Source: Dichetophora obliterata (taxonomy: Eukaryota > Arthropoda > Insecta > Diptera > Sciomyzidae). Taken from it: 64,000 nucleotides of DNA. The position numbers and the translations under genes were made by a program. The stretch covers positions 210,458,906 to 210,522,905 of the forward strand of contig OY986439.1 of NCBI GenBank assembly GCA_963920525.1, written 5' to 3'. A model generated the notes under the pieces. It saw nothing but the letters and a program-made list of their open reading frames with translations, was not told the origin of the DNA and did no database searches. This document shows positions 43,209 through 53,923 of the stretch, in pieces (position 1 is the first letter of the stretch; each line of letters starts with the position of its first letter).

Positions 43209-45089
43209 TACTACTTAAAAAAAAAAATTGTGTGCAGCAGTAAAAAGTAGTATTTTTTGCTAAGCAATTTGATAAATCGTACTCATTTGCAATGTGTAAA
43301 CTCAATCTTGATCTGCTGTGTATAAACCAAGTTATTTTATACCGTATTTTTTCTACATTTACATATTTTTTTTAACTAATTGAATAACTCAAAGCACATT
43401 TCTCAGTGGCTAAATTTATAATTTTGGCTATCTTTATTTAATATTTGAATAAAGTAAATCTCATGTGAGATACATCACGTGCATTTCTTTAGAAACAAAA
43501 ATTATAGCTAATCAAATTAGAAATAAAATATTCACATTTGAATAAACTTGGCAGGATTAAACAAACTCTTACAACTCTCTCCGTAGCAGAAGAGCATTTT
43601 ATATTGTTGTGGTAAAAGCCAAAAAAAGATAAAAAGATACAAAAACTAACAAAAAAAAAAACACCCACCAGTAAGAGCCACAAAAACAAAAACCAAAGCA
43701 GTTTAAACCAATTCAAATACAGCTAATCACATTCATTCAATTCGTTTTACAATTTCAACTAATTTCCATTTCAATTAACTTTTCAAATGTAATTTTGGGA
43801 ATTAGTAAAATTGCACACAGAGAGCAGCTTCAAAAGGTAGCAGAGTAGCTGGTAGATGAGTTGCTAGAGTAGAGCTAACTCCTCTCCAACCACTACACCA
43901 GGCTCTTTTGGACTCTGTTACAGTCTCTAACCGTTCGAGCGGCCAACGATGATGACTGACAAAAGCGTAACCAAATCATTCACCTGGCTGAACTTTGTTA
44001 GAAATGCTGCAAGCGCAACAGTCGAAATAGTCATTAAGTCATTGCTTACTGCAAATGTGAGCAACGTTGGCAACTCTGGCCAACGACTCACATATCCAAT
44101 GACTGACGGACTGGCTGACGTTGGTGAACCTTGAAAGCTAGAAGCTGTACATATTAGTTCCACCTGCTGCTGCTTTATTAAATGCTTCAACGACTGCGAG
44201 GATTGGCAGTTAGATATCAGTAATCAAAATCAAAATAATTTCAATTAACCAAAAATGTAAGGCCTAAAAAAATTCGTAAACTATTGAAGAGACTGACTGT
44301 GACAAGACTTACACAGCAAAAAATTTTCTTAACTAGTCAAAAGAAATGTAATACTTGCCACGCATAGTTTGCTGATTAAGTAAAATACGTAAATTAGTCA
44401 ATATTTGGGTGGTTTTATTTGATGCTGGCTAGTGCTCCCCCAATTTTAATAATATAAAAAATGTTTTGTTTTTTTTTAATATTTTTATTTTTTATAAATT
44501 TAAATATAAATAATAAATAAATAATAAATAAATAAATTTAAATATAAATTTTATAAATTTATAAATTATTATTTTTATTTTTTTATTTTTTTTACTTAAA
44601 CTTTTATTTCATTTTTGTTTTTAATTAAATTTTTATTTGTTTTTTGTTGATTTTAGTTGTTTTTTGTTATTCGATCCTTTTCTACCTACTCGAATTTTTA
44701 TTTATATTTTTATTTTATTTGTGTTTAAATTTTTATTCTTAACTAATATTTAGACTTCATTCGGAACTCATCTTAGGGTAAATTTCAGAAAAGAAATTTG
44801 AATTTACATTAATAAAAAGTAAATAGAAGTTGGCGATCAATAAAAACATGTTCGATTTCAAAATTCAATTATAGAAAAATTAGTTGCTTTCGTTGTTGTT
44901 TTTTCTTTGAATTTAACTTTTAATTGGTCTCTTCTTGTTGTTCTGTAGTTGCTTTCGTCGTGGTTTTTTCTCTGAATTTAACTTTTAATTGCTCTTTTCT
45001 GCATTTCGAGTAGAATTCTAAAAATCATTGATCTTTTATATAATTCATTAGATCCTTTTTTTTCCATTTCGATTGATATTTTTTTTTTA
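43209..45089. other. Non-coding, with an AAAT-rich low-complexity stretch
   Basis: Contains AT-rich simple sequence (44498-44590) and a GC-richer unique stretch at 43800-44230 whose reading frames (a 61-codon + frame at 43949) resemble nothing I know. That stretch could be regulatory or exonic; I cannot tell. Confidence 0.35.
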
Positions 45090-45195
45090 AATAAAATCTT
45101 TTTATATAAAATTCTTCTGTACATGGTTTTGTCACTGAACTTCTCCTAAACCGGCTGGACTGATTTTGATGAAATTGATATGTGTGTGGATGGGT
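45090..45195 (+). repeat. Helitron-like 5' repeat, copy 1
   Basis: Contains ATGGTTTTGTCACTGAACTT, then CTCCTAAACCGGCTGGACTG and ATTTTGATGAAATT, a block common at one end of fly non-autonomous Helitron-like (DINE/Helentron) repeats. A copy in the opposite orientation lies at 49505-49560. Confidence 0.4.
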
Positions 45196-45965
45196 CTGAA
45201 GATGGGTCGCTGAATTCGAGTTCATTGTCAGAATTTCAAAATTATGAATATTTTTTTAATAGAGTTGCCACCTAATATGTATTTTTAATAGTTTTAAACA
45301 TAATTTAAAGGTTTTAGGGGTCACTGATTTCGAATCTGAAGTCAGAATTTTAAAATTCAAGACAGTGAATTTGAAGACAGGTTGCCACCTTATTTTTTAT
45401 TTTTACGAATTCGGGGCTGTCGCGAACTAAAGGGTAAAAATGGGTCGCTGAATCCGAATCCGTTGTCAGTATTTTAAAATTAAAAAATTTTGAAATAATA
45501 GGGCTGCCACCTAATAATATGTATTTTTAAAATTTTTAACATCATTAAACAATTCTATCATGGGGGAACCCCTAACACTGATAAATTATGTTTAAACATA
45601 TTATTATGTTTAGAATACATATTATTAGGTGGCAACCCTTTTATTATAAAGTTTTATAATTTTGAAATTCTGACAACGGATTCGGATTCAGCGACCCATT
45701 TTAAACCTTTAGTTCGTGCCAGCCCCGAATTCGTAAAAATAAAAAAAAAATTAAGGTAACAACCCTATCCACCATCTTAAATTTTTAAGTTCTGACTTCA
45801 TATTCGAAATAGCGACTCCCTAACAGTGTTTAATTATGTTTAAAACTATTAAAAATAAACAATATTAGGTGGCAACCCTATTAAAAAAATAACATAATTT
45901 TGAAATTCTGAATTTCTGACAACGGATGCGAATTTAGCGACCCATTTTTACCTAGTGTTCGCGCC
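45196..45965. mobile_element. Foldback of three forward and three inverted units
   Basis: Forward units at about 45200, 45315 and 45436 (GGGTCGCTGAATCCGAATCC, TTGTCAG(A/T)ATTT, AGGTTGCCACCT) are mirrored at about 45690, 45805 and 45925 (ACAACGGATTCGGATTCAGC). The axis is near 45585. Non-coding. Probably a single large MITE or an inverted duplication of a three-unit array. Confidence 0.75.
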
Positions 45966-46514
45966 ATCACCGAATGCCTTCTTTGATACAAACCATCTCT
46001 TGCCAATAAACAAGTGAATATCATCCGTTGCCTTCACCACTTCATGAACAATTCATGAACAAATGAAGAGCGAACGAACGACAAGTGGAGAATTGAAGAA
46101 GAGATGAACAGCAACAGTTTCTTCGCAAGAGTAAAAAATATTCTTGTTGGTTTCCTCTTCTTCAGTTCATGAACAAAAAAAAACAATTTGATCAGCTCTT
46201 CATGAAAATGAGCTGCTCACTTTGATATTTCTTCATATTCTTAAATGAATGAATAGAAGCAGAAATGAGCAGTTCATGAGCAGTTCAAATGCGAACCCTG
46301 GTCTAAAGTTTAGCTCGTTAGGTGACGCTATTGTTGCTGTGGCGGTGTTTAAAGGGATATTTGAGAGTATAACTCAGAAACGAATTAAGAAATTGTTATG
46401 ATTCTTTTACTACACCATTACTTTTTATGCAAACAAAATTACAAAAGTACAAAATGATTAAAAATAACAAAAAAAAATGTTTAATTGAAAGTTTTCTATA
46501 TGACCTTTTTATTT
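45966..46514. other. Non-coding, cluster of GTTCATGAAC-like palindromes
   Basis: At least six TTCATGAA or closely related palindromes lie between 46045 and 46290 (for example at 46046, 46060, 46168, 46205 and 46280). No gene. Confidence 0.4.
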
Positions 46515-46865
46515 ATTATTATGTTAATTTTCTATGATTTCAATACAAATTCTAAATTTTTCATAGTTTAAATCATTATTGATTTTAAATACAAATTCTA
46601 GTTGTTTGATAGTTTAAAATCGTTTATTGAGCTTTAGGTCAAGGTCAGAACAATTAATTGCTCTAACGAATATTTTCCAAAGAAAAAACAACAGCAACAA
46701 CATTTTCAATATGAAAAGGAAAACATCACTAGCTGATTTTATTGCAATTTCGGCCCTGCTACAGGCTTCATCAGAAGTCTTCGTGATGTCACCACCGGTA
46801 ATCGAACCCGGGCGTAGTCGCCGTGCCAGCGCATTTTAGCGCACTGCACCACAGAGGCGATGAGA
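46515..46865 (-). mobile_element. SINE family B, complete copy
   Basis: On the - strand it starts with a tRNA-like head (CTGTGGTGCAGTGCGCTAAA as A-box region, GCCCGGGTTCGATTACC as B-box region, 46796-46860). It continues with a CAGGGCCGAAATTGCAATAA body and tandem ATCAAACAACTAGAATTTGT-like units towards 46560, then an A-rich tail. The 855-1040 copy matches its 3' half. Confidence 0.8.
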
Positions 46866-46967
46866 TTTCAGTTTCAATTTCTAAGTTTTTCTCCCTTTCA
46901 TACTTTTTTGTTGCGCTTCTTTATGCTTACTTTAGTTTATGCTTATGCTATTATGTTATCAATAATA

Positions 46968-47030
46968 ATTTAAACTATCAAACATTTAGAATTTGTATTT
47001 AAATCATAGAAAATTAACATAATAAAAAAA
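46968..47030 (+). mobile_element. SINE family B, 3' tail fragment
   Basis: AAACTATCAAACATTTAGAA and TTAAATCATAGAAAATTAAC, the terminal units of SINE B, on the + strand. Confidence 0.55.
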
Positions 47031-48279
47031 ATTTTTTGTGATAGTTAGGCTAGTTTTTCGATCGTTTAAAAGCTTTTGGAATTTTTACGAAATAAACTTT
47101 AAATCAATTCTGCATTAATGCATACCATATGAAAGAACATTAAAAAAGCCATTTTTGGTTTTGAATATTTTTTCAACAACAAGTATTTTTACCAAAGTTT
47201 TTTGCGACATAAAAAAATTCCTTAAAGATTTTTTTTGGAAAATAATAAAAATTAGAAGGGAAACAAAAATGTAAAAGATTGAAACACGATTGGATGGACA
47301 ATTAATCAAAATTTAAAACTTTTTGCGTGTTTTAGGTACGAAAGTGTTTGTGGTGTCAATTTCTTTGAAATTTTAAGCAATTTGCATGTTCCTATAAAAA
47401 AAGGAAATTTTTCTAATAAAAAACATCTAACCTAGGGCGGCATCCAATTTCGGGACGCTTCGGCAATTCTGGGATTTAGGGATTTGAAAAACACAATCCC
47501 GTGATCCCGGGACTAGTCCTGGGTTTGACAAACCTAAGAAAACGAATTTTTCGGAAGACGTAATATGAAGTTTCAAAGTAGTTATGCCTTGTTTTACAAC
47601 ACAAAACATTGCAGAAGATTTTAAAATACTAAAAAGCACTGTTTCGATTATATTATTGGATAGTATTTATTGTTTATTTCTGAAAAACAAGGATCAAATC
47701 TTTAAAAAAATAAATTAATTAAATGAAATCATTCAGAAGGTTCATAAAATTTTGGATATTTTTTTTTAATTTTTTAAGGTCACATTTTAGTTTTTCTAAG
47801 TTAGTATTTTTTTCATATTTTGTAGAGTTAGTTTAAGAAAAGTTTATATATTTATATTTTTTTCACGTCATATTTTGTACAGCTACTTAAAAAGTATTTT
47901 TATTTTAGTATTATTAAAATTACATTCCAGTATTTCTAAGGAAGTCTCATGTGTTTCAAACATTGTGTTATTTTGTACAGCTAGTTTAAGAAAAAGTTTT
48001 TATTTTAAAACTTTTTATTGAAATTTTTGTACATGTTCTTAAAATTGAAAAAAATTTAATAGTATAATTATTTTAGTATATCTAAGTAAGAATTTTGTGA
48101 TGTTTTGTACCGCTTTTTTAAGGAAGTTTTGTTTTTTTAATTTTTAAGGAAACATTTTGGTATTTCTGAGGTAGAATCAAGTCATACTTTTAACTGCTGG
48201 TTAAAAAAGATTTTTATTCTTGTATTGTTAAAATCACATTTCAGTATTTCTTAGGAAGTATCATGTGTTAAATACATTG

Positions 48280-48686
48280 GGCCTTACCAATAGTCGATTT
48301 AATGCCAACTCTAAATTGAGTGTGAGCTTTTCTGACATTATTTCTATAGAATTTTTTGTCAAAAAGCTTATACTAAATTTACAGCCCTATTCTGGCAAAG
48401 TAACAATTGTTACCCAGTATTTTTAATATTTTTATGTGTTTGTTGTAATTTTTGTTTTTAAAACAAAATTTGAAGGTGAAAAACAACATTTTTTAATGAA
48501 ATTGTCACTATCTGAAGAGCAGGCGACAATTTTTATCAAAATTTATTATTTTTGAGCTTCAAATTTTGTTTGAAATCAAAAAATTACAACAAACACATAG
48601 AAATATTAAAAATACTGGGTAGCAATTGTTACTTTGCCAGAGTAGAGCTGTTAGAGTCGACATTAAAATGAGTATTGGCAAGGCTT
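48280..48686. mobile_element. MITE M, copy 1 (middle of three)
   Basis: GGCCTTACCAATAGTCG start and GGCAAGGCTT end, with ATTG on both sides (48276-48279, 48687-48690). It matches in reverse complement the short element at 60101-60236 (GCTTTTCTGACATTATTTCT, AGAATTT(T/G)TTGTCAAAAA), but is split after AAATTTA (48381) by a 269-bp insert. Confidence 0.75.
48382..48650. mobile_element. 269-bp MITE with TTA duplication (inner of three; PIF/Harbinger-like)
   Basis: Ends CAGCCCTATTCTGGCAAAGT and complement (ACTTTGCCAGAGTAGAGCTG); arms continue as AACAATTG(T/C)TACCCAGTAT and TTTTAATATTT for about 60 bp. TTA stands on each side (48379-48381, 48651-48653). Inside MITE M. Confidence 0.8.
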
Positions 48687-49073
48687 ATTGTGTTATTTTT
48701 TACGGACAGTTTTGAAAATGTTTTTATTTTAAAATTTTTTAAAAACACATATATTTTTTTAGGTAGAATCATTGAATTTTTTATAGAAATATTTTAGAGG
48801 CAATCCCGGGATCTCGACAGTCCCGGGATGGCAAGGGCTAAAATGCTAAGAAAAGTCCGGGATCCCGGGATTGGATGCCCTAATCTAAACCAATAATGTT
48901 ACTTACCACACAGGTATGCAATTACGAAATTGCAATTATATAACTTAAAAAATTCTTGCATGGCAGATTATTTACCTTAAAAATTTAAGGTGTTTGATGA
49001 ATCTGAGAAACTTAGTATATTTGGCGATGACAAAAAAGGTCAAAAACTTGGGTATAAATGGTTAAATATAAAA

Positions 49074-49265
49074 ACGTGGTTGCCGAGTCACAAAGTTTAA
49101 GTTCGTGGTTTTGGCGTCGAAGGACCTTGGTTTAAATCCCCTCTGCAGACAGTGGCACACCCCAGAGAATTAAAAAAATCCATGAAATGCTTCCTGAGAA
49201 CATGCAGTTTAGACCTTCGCAGTCGGTATAAAACAAGTAGGTCCAGGTTTTGATCCATTGTGTGC
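49074..49265 (+). mobile_element. SINE family A, copy 3
   Basis: + strand version of SINE A: a head GTGGTTGCCGAGTCACAAAG region, then CCCCTCTGCAGACAGTGGC, ATGAAATGCTTCCTGAGAAC, GCAGTCGGTATAAAACAAGT and AGGTCCAGGTTTTGATC. Each has a counterpart in the reverse complement of 8865-9110. More diverged than copies 1 and 2. Confidence 0.7.
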
Positions 49266-50583
49266 AAAATTTAATACAAATTTAAGATTACTTTTTGTTT
49301 ATGTTTATTAATTTTGTATTTTTGTAATTTTTTTTGCATTAAAAGTAATTGTGTAGTGAAAGAATTATAACAATTTTTCAACTCGTTTCTGAGTTATATT
49401 TTCAAATACCCCTCTAAACACTGCTACAGCAACAACAACGACACCTACCGGGTCAAAATTTAGATTTAAATCATCTACAGACTCAGCCGCACACACACAC
49501 TAAATTTATTAAAGTCAGTCTAGCTGTTTAGGAGGAGTTCAGTGACAAAACCATATGCATATTTATGTTTTTAAAGAGTAAATTTAGTTTATTTAACTTC
49601 ACTTAAACGTCATGCTAAAAATATGTCAAAGCGGATAACTTTTAGATATATCTCCTATAAAACAATATTAAAAAATTGACGAATTTTTATTTTTTTTTTT
49701 AAATGGTTGCTAATACAAAATAAGGTCAACTCTTGTTTTAAATTATGAATTATATTTAATTTTTTTTTAAATTTAAGAGTACCTACAAATTGTCTTGGAA
49801 ATCAGCGCATTACAGGGCAAAATTTGATTTTTAAGACTTTTTTCAAATTCAGTGGTTTTTCTTAATAGCAGCTAGATGCAGCAGGTTTTTACAGAAACAG
49901 AAGGTAAAATAACGATATTTTCGTTCTTCGACTTTAATAATGCCTAATTAGCTAGATATTTTCTACTAAATTTAACTTAAATTTTAATTCCTTGAAAAAT
50001 ATTATTTCAACGATTTTTCTATTTTTATTTATTAACATTTTTTTATTGTATTTCATATTAAATTCAATGGCGATTAAGACATAAAAATGACAACAAAACC
50101 TTGAAATATACTTTTTACTTGAAGTTATTATTGTTTAAGCTTGACTTTATTTTTTGGGTTTTATTCAGTTTATTTTTGTTAAAAAAGTTTTAACTTTAAC
50201 GAATTTCATGAAAAAAACCATACAGTACATCAAGTTTTTAATACCACATTCATAATGAATGTTTTATAATATGACAAATAAAAATATTTTTTTTATAAAA
50301 TTAAACAAAAAAAAAAAATCCAAATGTCATCCTACAATCAGAAAAAATGCACTTTGCATCGCCATATACGAATTTACTGCCATATACGAATTTTCATGCT
50401 AATCGGAGAAAAACATTTTGTATTTTCACCATTTGTAGTATAGATGCCGAACGTAACTATATAAACTAAATTACCGAATTTTAGTCTAATACAACTAAAA
50501 CTGTTCAAAATATAGCATTTTTGTTGATTTGTTGAAAAAAAATTATTTTTTTTCAAGAATCAAAGTTAAATTTTTTTTCCCAA
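49266..50583. other. A/T-rich non-coding DNA
   Basis: No gene; only the small repeat at 49505-49560. Confidence 0.4.
49505..49560 (-). repeat. Helitron-like 5' repeat, copy 2
   Basis: Complement of the 45110-45160 block (ATGGTTTTGTCACTGAACTC, then TCCTAAACAGCTAGACTGAC). Confidence 0.5.
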
Positions 50584-51230
50584 GAATCAAAGGTTTTTTA
50601 GCCATAACTCCCAAACCATACACCATAAAAGAACAAATTATGCATCAAAATGTTCGTTAAGCTACTGCCCACAATACTGCATCCTTGGAAGAATTTTAAG
50701 AATTTTAAGATTTCATGTTAATTTCATATGGCCTTTTTTGTCAATTTTTATTTTTTTTATTTTTTTTCTAAAATACAAACTATATAGCAGATAAGGACGA
50801 TTCATGCATTAAAATGAGCGCCAGGTGTTCGTCCTTAAGAAAGGTTACTTCTTTGTCGAAATGCATTTGCTCTATCTCTTGTAGTTAAGGAGTTGTAGGA
50901 GACTTTTTTGAGTTTTAGTTGGCCAAAAAACATGTAGTTTTTCCGTCATAACTCCCAAGCCATACATCCTACAAGGACGATTTATGCACCAAATTGTTTC
51001 TAATACATATATACACAAGACTGCATATTCAGAAAAAAATATTTTTTTTAAAGAATCTCAGTAAAATTTTTTTTACAAGAATCATAGTTTTCTACGTCAT
51101 TTTTTGTGATTTTTTTGGTTTTTTATAGCTATAACTCCTAAACCATACATCAAACAGAGGGTGTTTGGTGCATAAAATATTTTTCTCTTAAACCATCTAG
51201 AACTGAAAAAAATCGAACTTTGCTTCACTT
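50584..51230. repeat. Diverged tandem units
   Basis: Four diverged units containing (C/T)ATAACTCCCAA(A/G)CCATAC and AA(G/C)GA(C/A)GATT(T/C)ATGCA(C/T) at about 50600, 50790, 50945 and 51125. Confidence 0.55.
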
Positions 51231-51689
51231 CATGCTTTTCCCTTGAAAAAGGGGAGTACACATAGGTCGACCACGCCCATTTTTAGTACAGTTTAAAGTA
51301 ACCATACGAACTATATAACCAAATTTTAATCTTAAACGACCAAAACCGTCTGAAATATGGCATTTTAATTAATTTTTGGGCGTTAAAAGGGGAGTGGAAA
51401 CTAATTTTTAGTAGTTTCGGACAATAAAAATACAAAATAAACTACCAAGTTTTGGTCTTATACGACCAAAACTGTCTCAAATATATAGTTTTTATTGATT
51501 TGTGGGCGGTGAAAGGGGGTGTGGCAAATTTTTTCTTTTACATACTTTGTCCTTATAACTAAAATAACAACAGTAAATCGGGCGCTTCGTCCTTGAGTTA
51601 TGGAATTTCAAACATTTCACTTTGTATATATATATATAGATAGATATGTACCTATATATTAAGATGTCTCAATAAAAAAGTTACCATTG
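51231..51689. repeat. Dispersed repeat with GGCGTGG and AAACCGTCTGAAATAT blocks
   Basis: Two diverged units (ACGACCAAAAC(C/T)GTCT(G/C)AAATAT at 51338 and 51465), each followed by TTGGGCG or TGGGCGG and GAAAGGGG. The complementary-looking unit at 56330-56580 belongs to the same class. Confidence 0.5.
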
Positions 51690-52439
51690 CCACCGACTAA
51701 AAGTGAACCTTGATCTATTTTATGACGATTCCCAAAATATTCTGGCTGTCATGATAACCGCCAGTGAGCTCAACTATTTTAAAATAACATCCAAAAATCA
51801 CGTTCTTGGTAAAAATTTCGGTTGGCGTTGTTGTTAAGAAAAAAACAATCACTGAGAAATAATAGTATCGAAAAAGTTCTTCCAAACTGCATCCAAAAGT
51901 TTAAAATTTTTGGAATTGGGTTAAAGATAATGCTGTTTTTCGTGCATTTTTCAAAGTTATTTTTAATAAAACTTAAATAACTTCATTAATTCTAATGCGA
52001 TTTTGAGTGCTAACACTGATTCCTGATTCAGAATTGTTTAAATTGATACATATAAAAGCTAAAATATTTATAATAAAATAATCACAAATATTGCAAAAAA
52101 TTAAAAAAATAAATAGACGTTATGAAGTAATTTGAATTTTGAAAGTTTTTGTAGGGAAATAAAATAAAAAACTATCAAAAATATGCATGATAAACAGCAT
52201 AATTTTTAATCCGATTGCAAACATTTAAAAATTTTTTATGCAGATTGAAATAGATTTTTCCGGCCAATAATTTCTGACAGTTTATTTTTTTACAACTATT
52301 ACACCAGCCAATATATTTACGAAAAACATGATTTTTTGAGGTTATTTCAAAATGGTTTAGCTCACTGGCGCTAATCGTGAAAACCAAAATATTTTAGGAA
52401 TCGTCATAAAATAGATCAAGGTTAATTTTTAGCCGGTGG
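51690..52439. mobile_element. 750-bp foldback element
   Basis: Arms of about 150 bp: CCACCGACTAAAAGTGAACC, GATCTATTTTATGACGATTCC and CGCCAGTGAGCTCAAC at the left against the complement at 52320-52439. Non-coding, no other copy seen. Confidence 0.75.
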
Positions 52440-52499
52440 TATCGACAAATTTTTTTTTTCTATGGAGGCCGAGACAACTTAATAAATATATATATACAT

Positions 52500-53102
52500 T
52501 AGGGCGGGTTGATTTGTATGGATGAAAAAAAAAAATGAAAAATCGTATGACAAAAACGTAATCTACATAAAATTCTAAGAAAATTCTCCGAAGAAACCAT
52601 AGGTCTAAAATCAAACCCTAATCCGCCTAATCGACTTAAAATTTTTTTTCCTCTTCTTTCGCTAAAATGTTTTTTTTTTAAATATAGCTATTATGTTTTA
52701 TTATATTGTAGTTTATGCAATACAGGTTTTGTTTTGAGACTAATCAAAATATTCAATTATCAAAAAAGCAGTTGAACCCAAATTTGCATCTCCTCTCATT
52801 TGCGTTCTATATGAAAAATAGTTAGAACACGTTTTACCTAAACTGCGTTTTGCAAAAAACAAAAAATAATTAAAAAATTAAATTATATAAATTTTTTTTT
52901 TTGGAATAAAATATGCAAAAAATACTTCTTAAAACAGGAAAAAAACATGACCTCTAATCCAGTTCATTTGATCTTTAGAAAATATAGGCGCGGATTAGGA
53001 TTTTATTTTAGATGCATGGTTTCTTCGGAGAATTTTTTTAGAATTTTATGTAGTTTATGTTTTTGCTATACGATTTACAAATAAAAAAATCAACCCGCCC
53101 TA
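52500..53102. mobile_element. 603-bp MITE with TAGGGCGGGTTGATTT ends
   Basis: Left TTAGGGCGGGTTGATTTGTA, right complement (AAATCAACCCGCCCTAA). An inner pair is TTCTCCGAAGAAACCAT against ATGGTTTCTTCGGAGAA. A fragment of the same end (AAATTAACCCACCCTAGTG) is at 60258-60276. Confidence 0.8.
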
Positions 53103-53639
53103 ATATATATATATATATATAAATTCTCCAGTAACACCGTGTATACCATCTAGTAAAATAAATAAATTTATATGAAATTTCTAAATTTAAAAATTTTTCA
53201 CAAATTTCAATTAATGCTTTCTATATTTAAAATGGAGTTTGTGAATTTCAACTGATTTTTTCAGGATTTAAAATATAAGCCTTACGCATTTTTTGCAAAT
53301 TTGCCAATATTGCATTTTTTGGAAGCAGTTTTGTATCGTTCTTCAGTTGTATTAAAAAAACTGAATATGATTACAGTTTTACCAGCTCTGATGCGTTCAT
53401 TTAAAAAAAAAAAAAATTAACTTATAGATGTCGTTCTAAGAAGAACCTGTAACTAAACTGAATAGGTGCAAGATTTACACTTAATTTAGACTTAACATAG
53501 TAATAAAAACTGAGTTTTCTATTTTAAGAGAGTTTTCTAAGAAATAACATGAGCAAACATGCTGAAGGTTGTATGATATTTAAAGCAACAAACACTCAAA
53601 ACAATAGTTCAGTCGGATTGTAGATAATCTTTGGTGGGG
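53103..53639. other. A/T-rich non-coding DNA
   Basis: Starts with a short (TA)n run (53103-53122). No other feature. Confidence 0.4.
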
Positions 53640-53923
53640 GGCTAACGAATAGCTTTGGAGTTATAGGTCACACAGAATCGGAATCCATATTTGACCTAAA
53701 TTTACACATGCATCTTCACTGAAAACTTTTTAAGGGCGTTGGACAATTGTGCGTGCCATCTCCCATACAACCCACGTTTGCGACATCGAATAGTTTTAGA
53801 GTTAAAGATCCCAAAGCCTCAGGATTCAGTATTCGAGCTCAATTTACACATGCAGTTTCACTGATAACATTTCAGGGGAGTTGGACAAGGGGGCGTGGCA
53901 GCAACGCGCCGTTATTCAGCTAG
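53640..53923 (+). mobile_element. Helitron-like 3' end, copy 1
   Basis: Two diverged tandem units of about 145 bp (CGAATAG(C/T)TTTGGAGTTATAG, CACATGCA, TTCACTGA(A/T)AAC, GTTGGACAA). A potential hairpin GGCGTGGCAGCAACGCGCC and the terminal CAGCTAG (CTAG at 53920-53923) follow. CTRR after a hairpin is the Helitron 3' signature; tandem units before it are usual in DINE/Helentron-type elements. Confidence 0.55.

Larger units (their letters stand above)
47433..48882. mobile_element. hAT-like non-autonomous element (outer of three nested)
   Basis: Ends TAGGGCGGCATCCAAT and complement (ATTGGATGCCCTA; two bases differ). Eight-base flanks ATCTAACC (47425-47432) and ATCTAAAC (48883-48890) match at 7 of 8, fitting the 8-bp target duplication of hAT transposons. 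GC-rich CCCGGGATC palindromic clusters sit just inside both ends. The interior has diverged units of about 120 bp (GTATTTCTAAG, TTTTGTACAGCTA) and no transposase. Confidence 0.75.

Noticed and set aside
43949..44134. 61-codon + frame in a GC-richer patch
   Set aside because: No recognisable domain, no splice-site support, and the opposite strand is open too.
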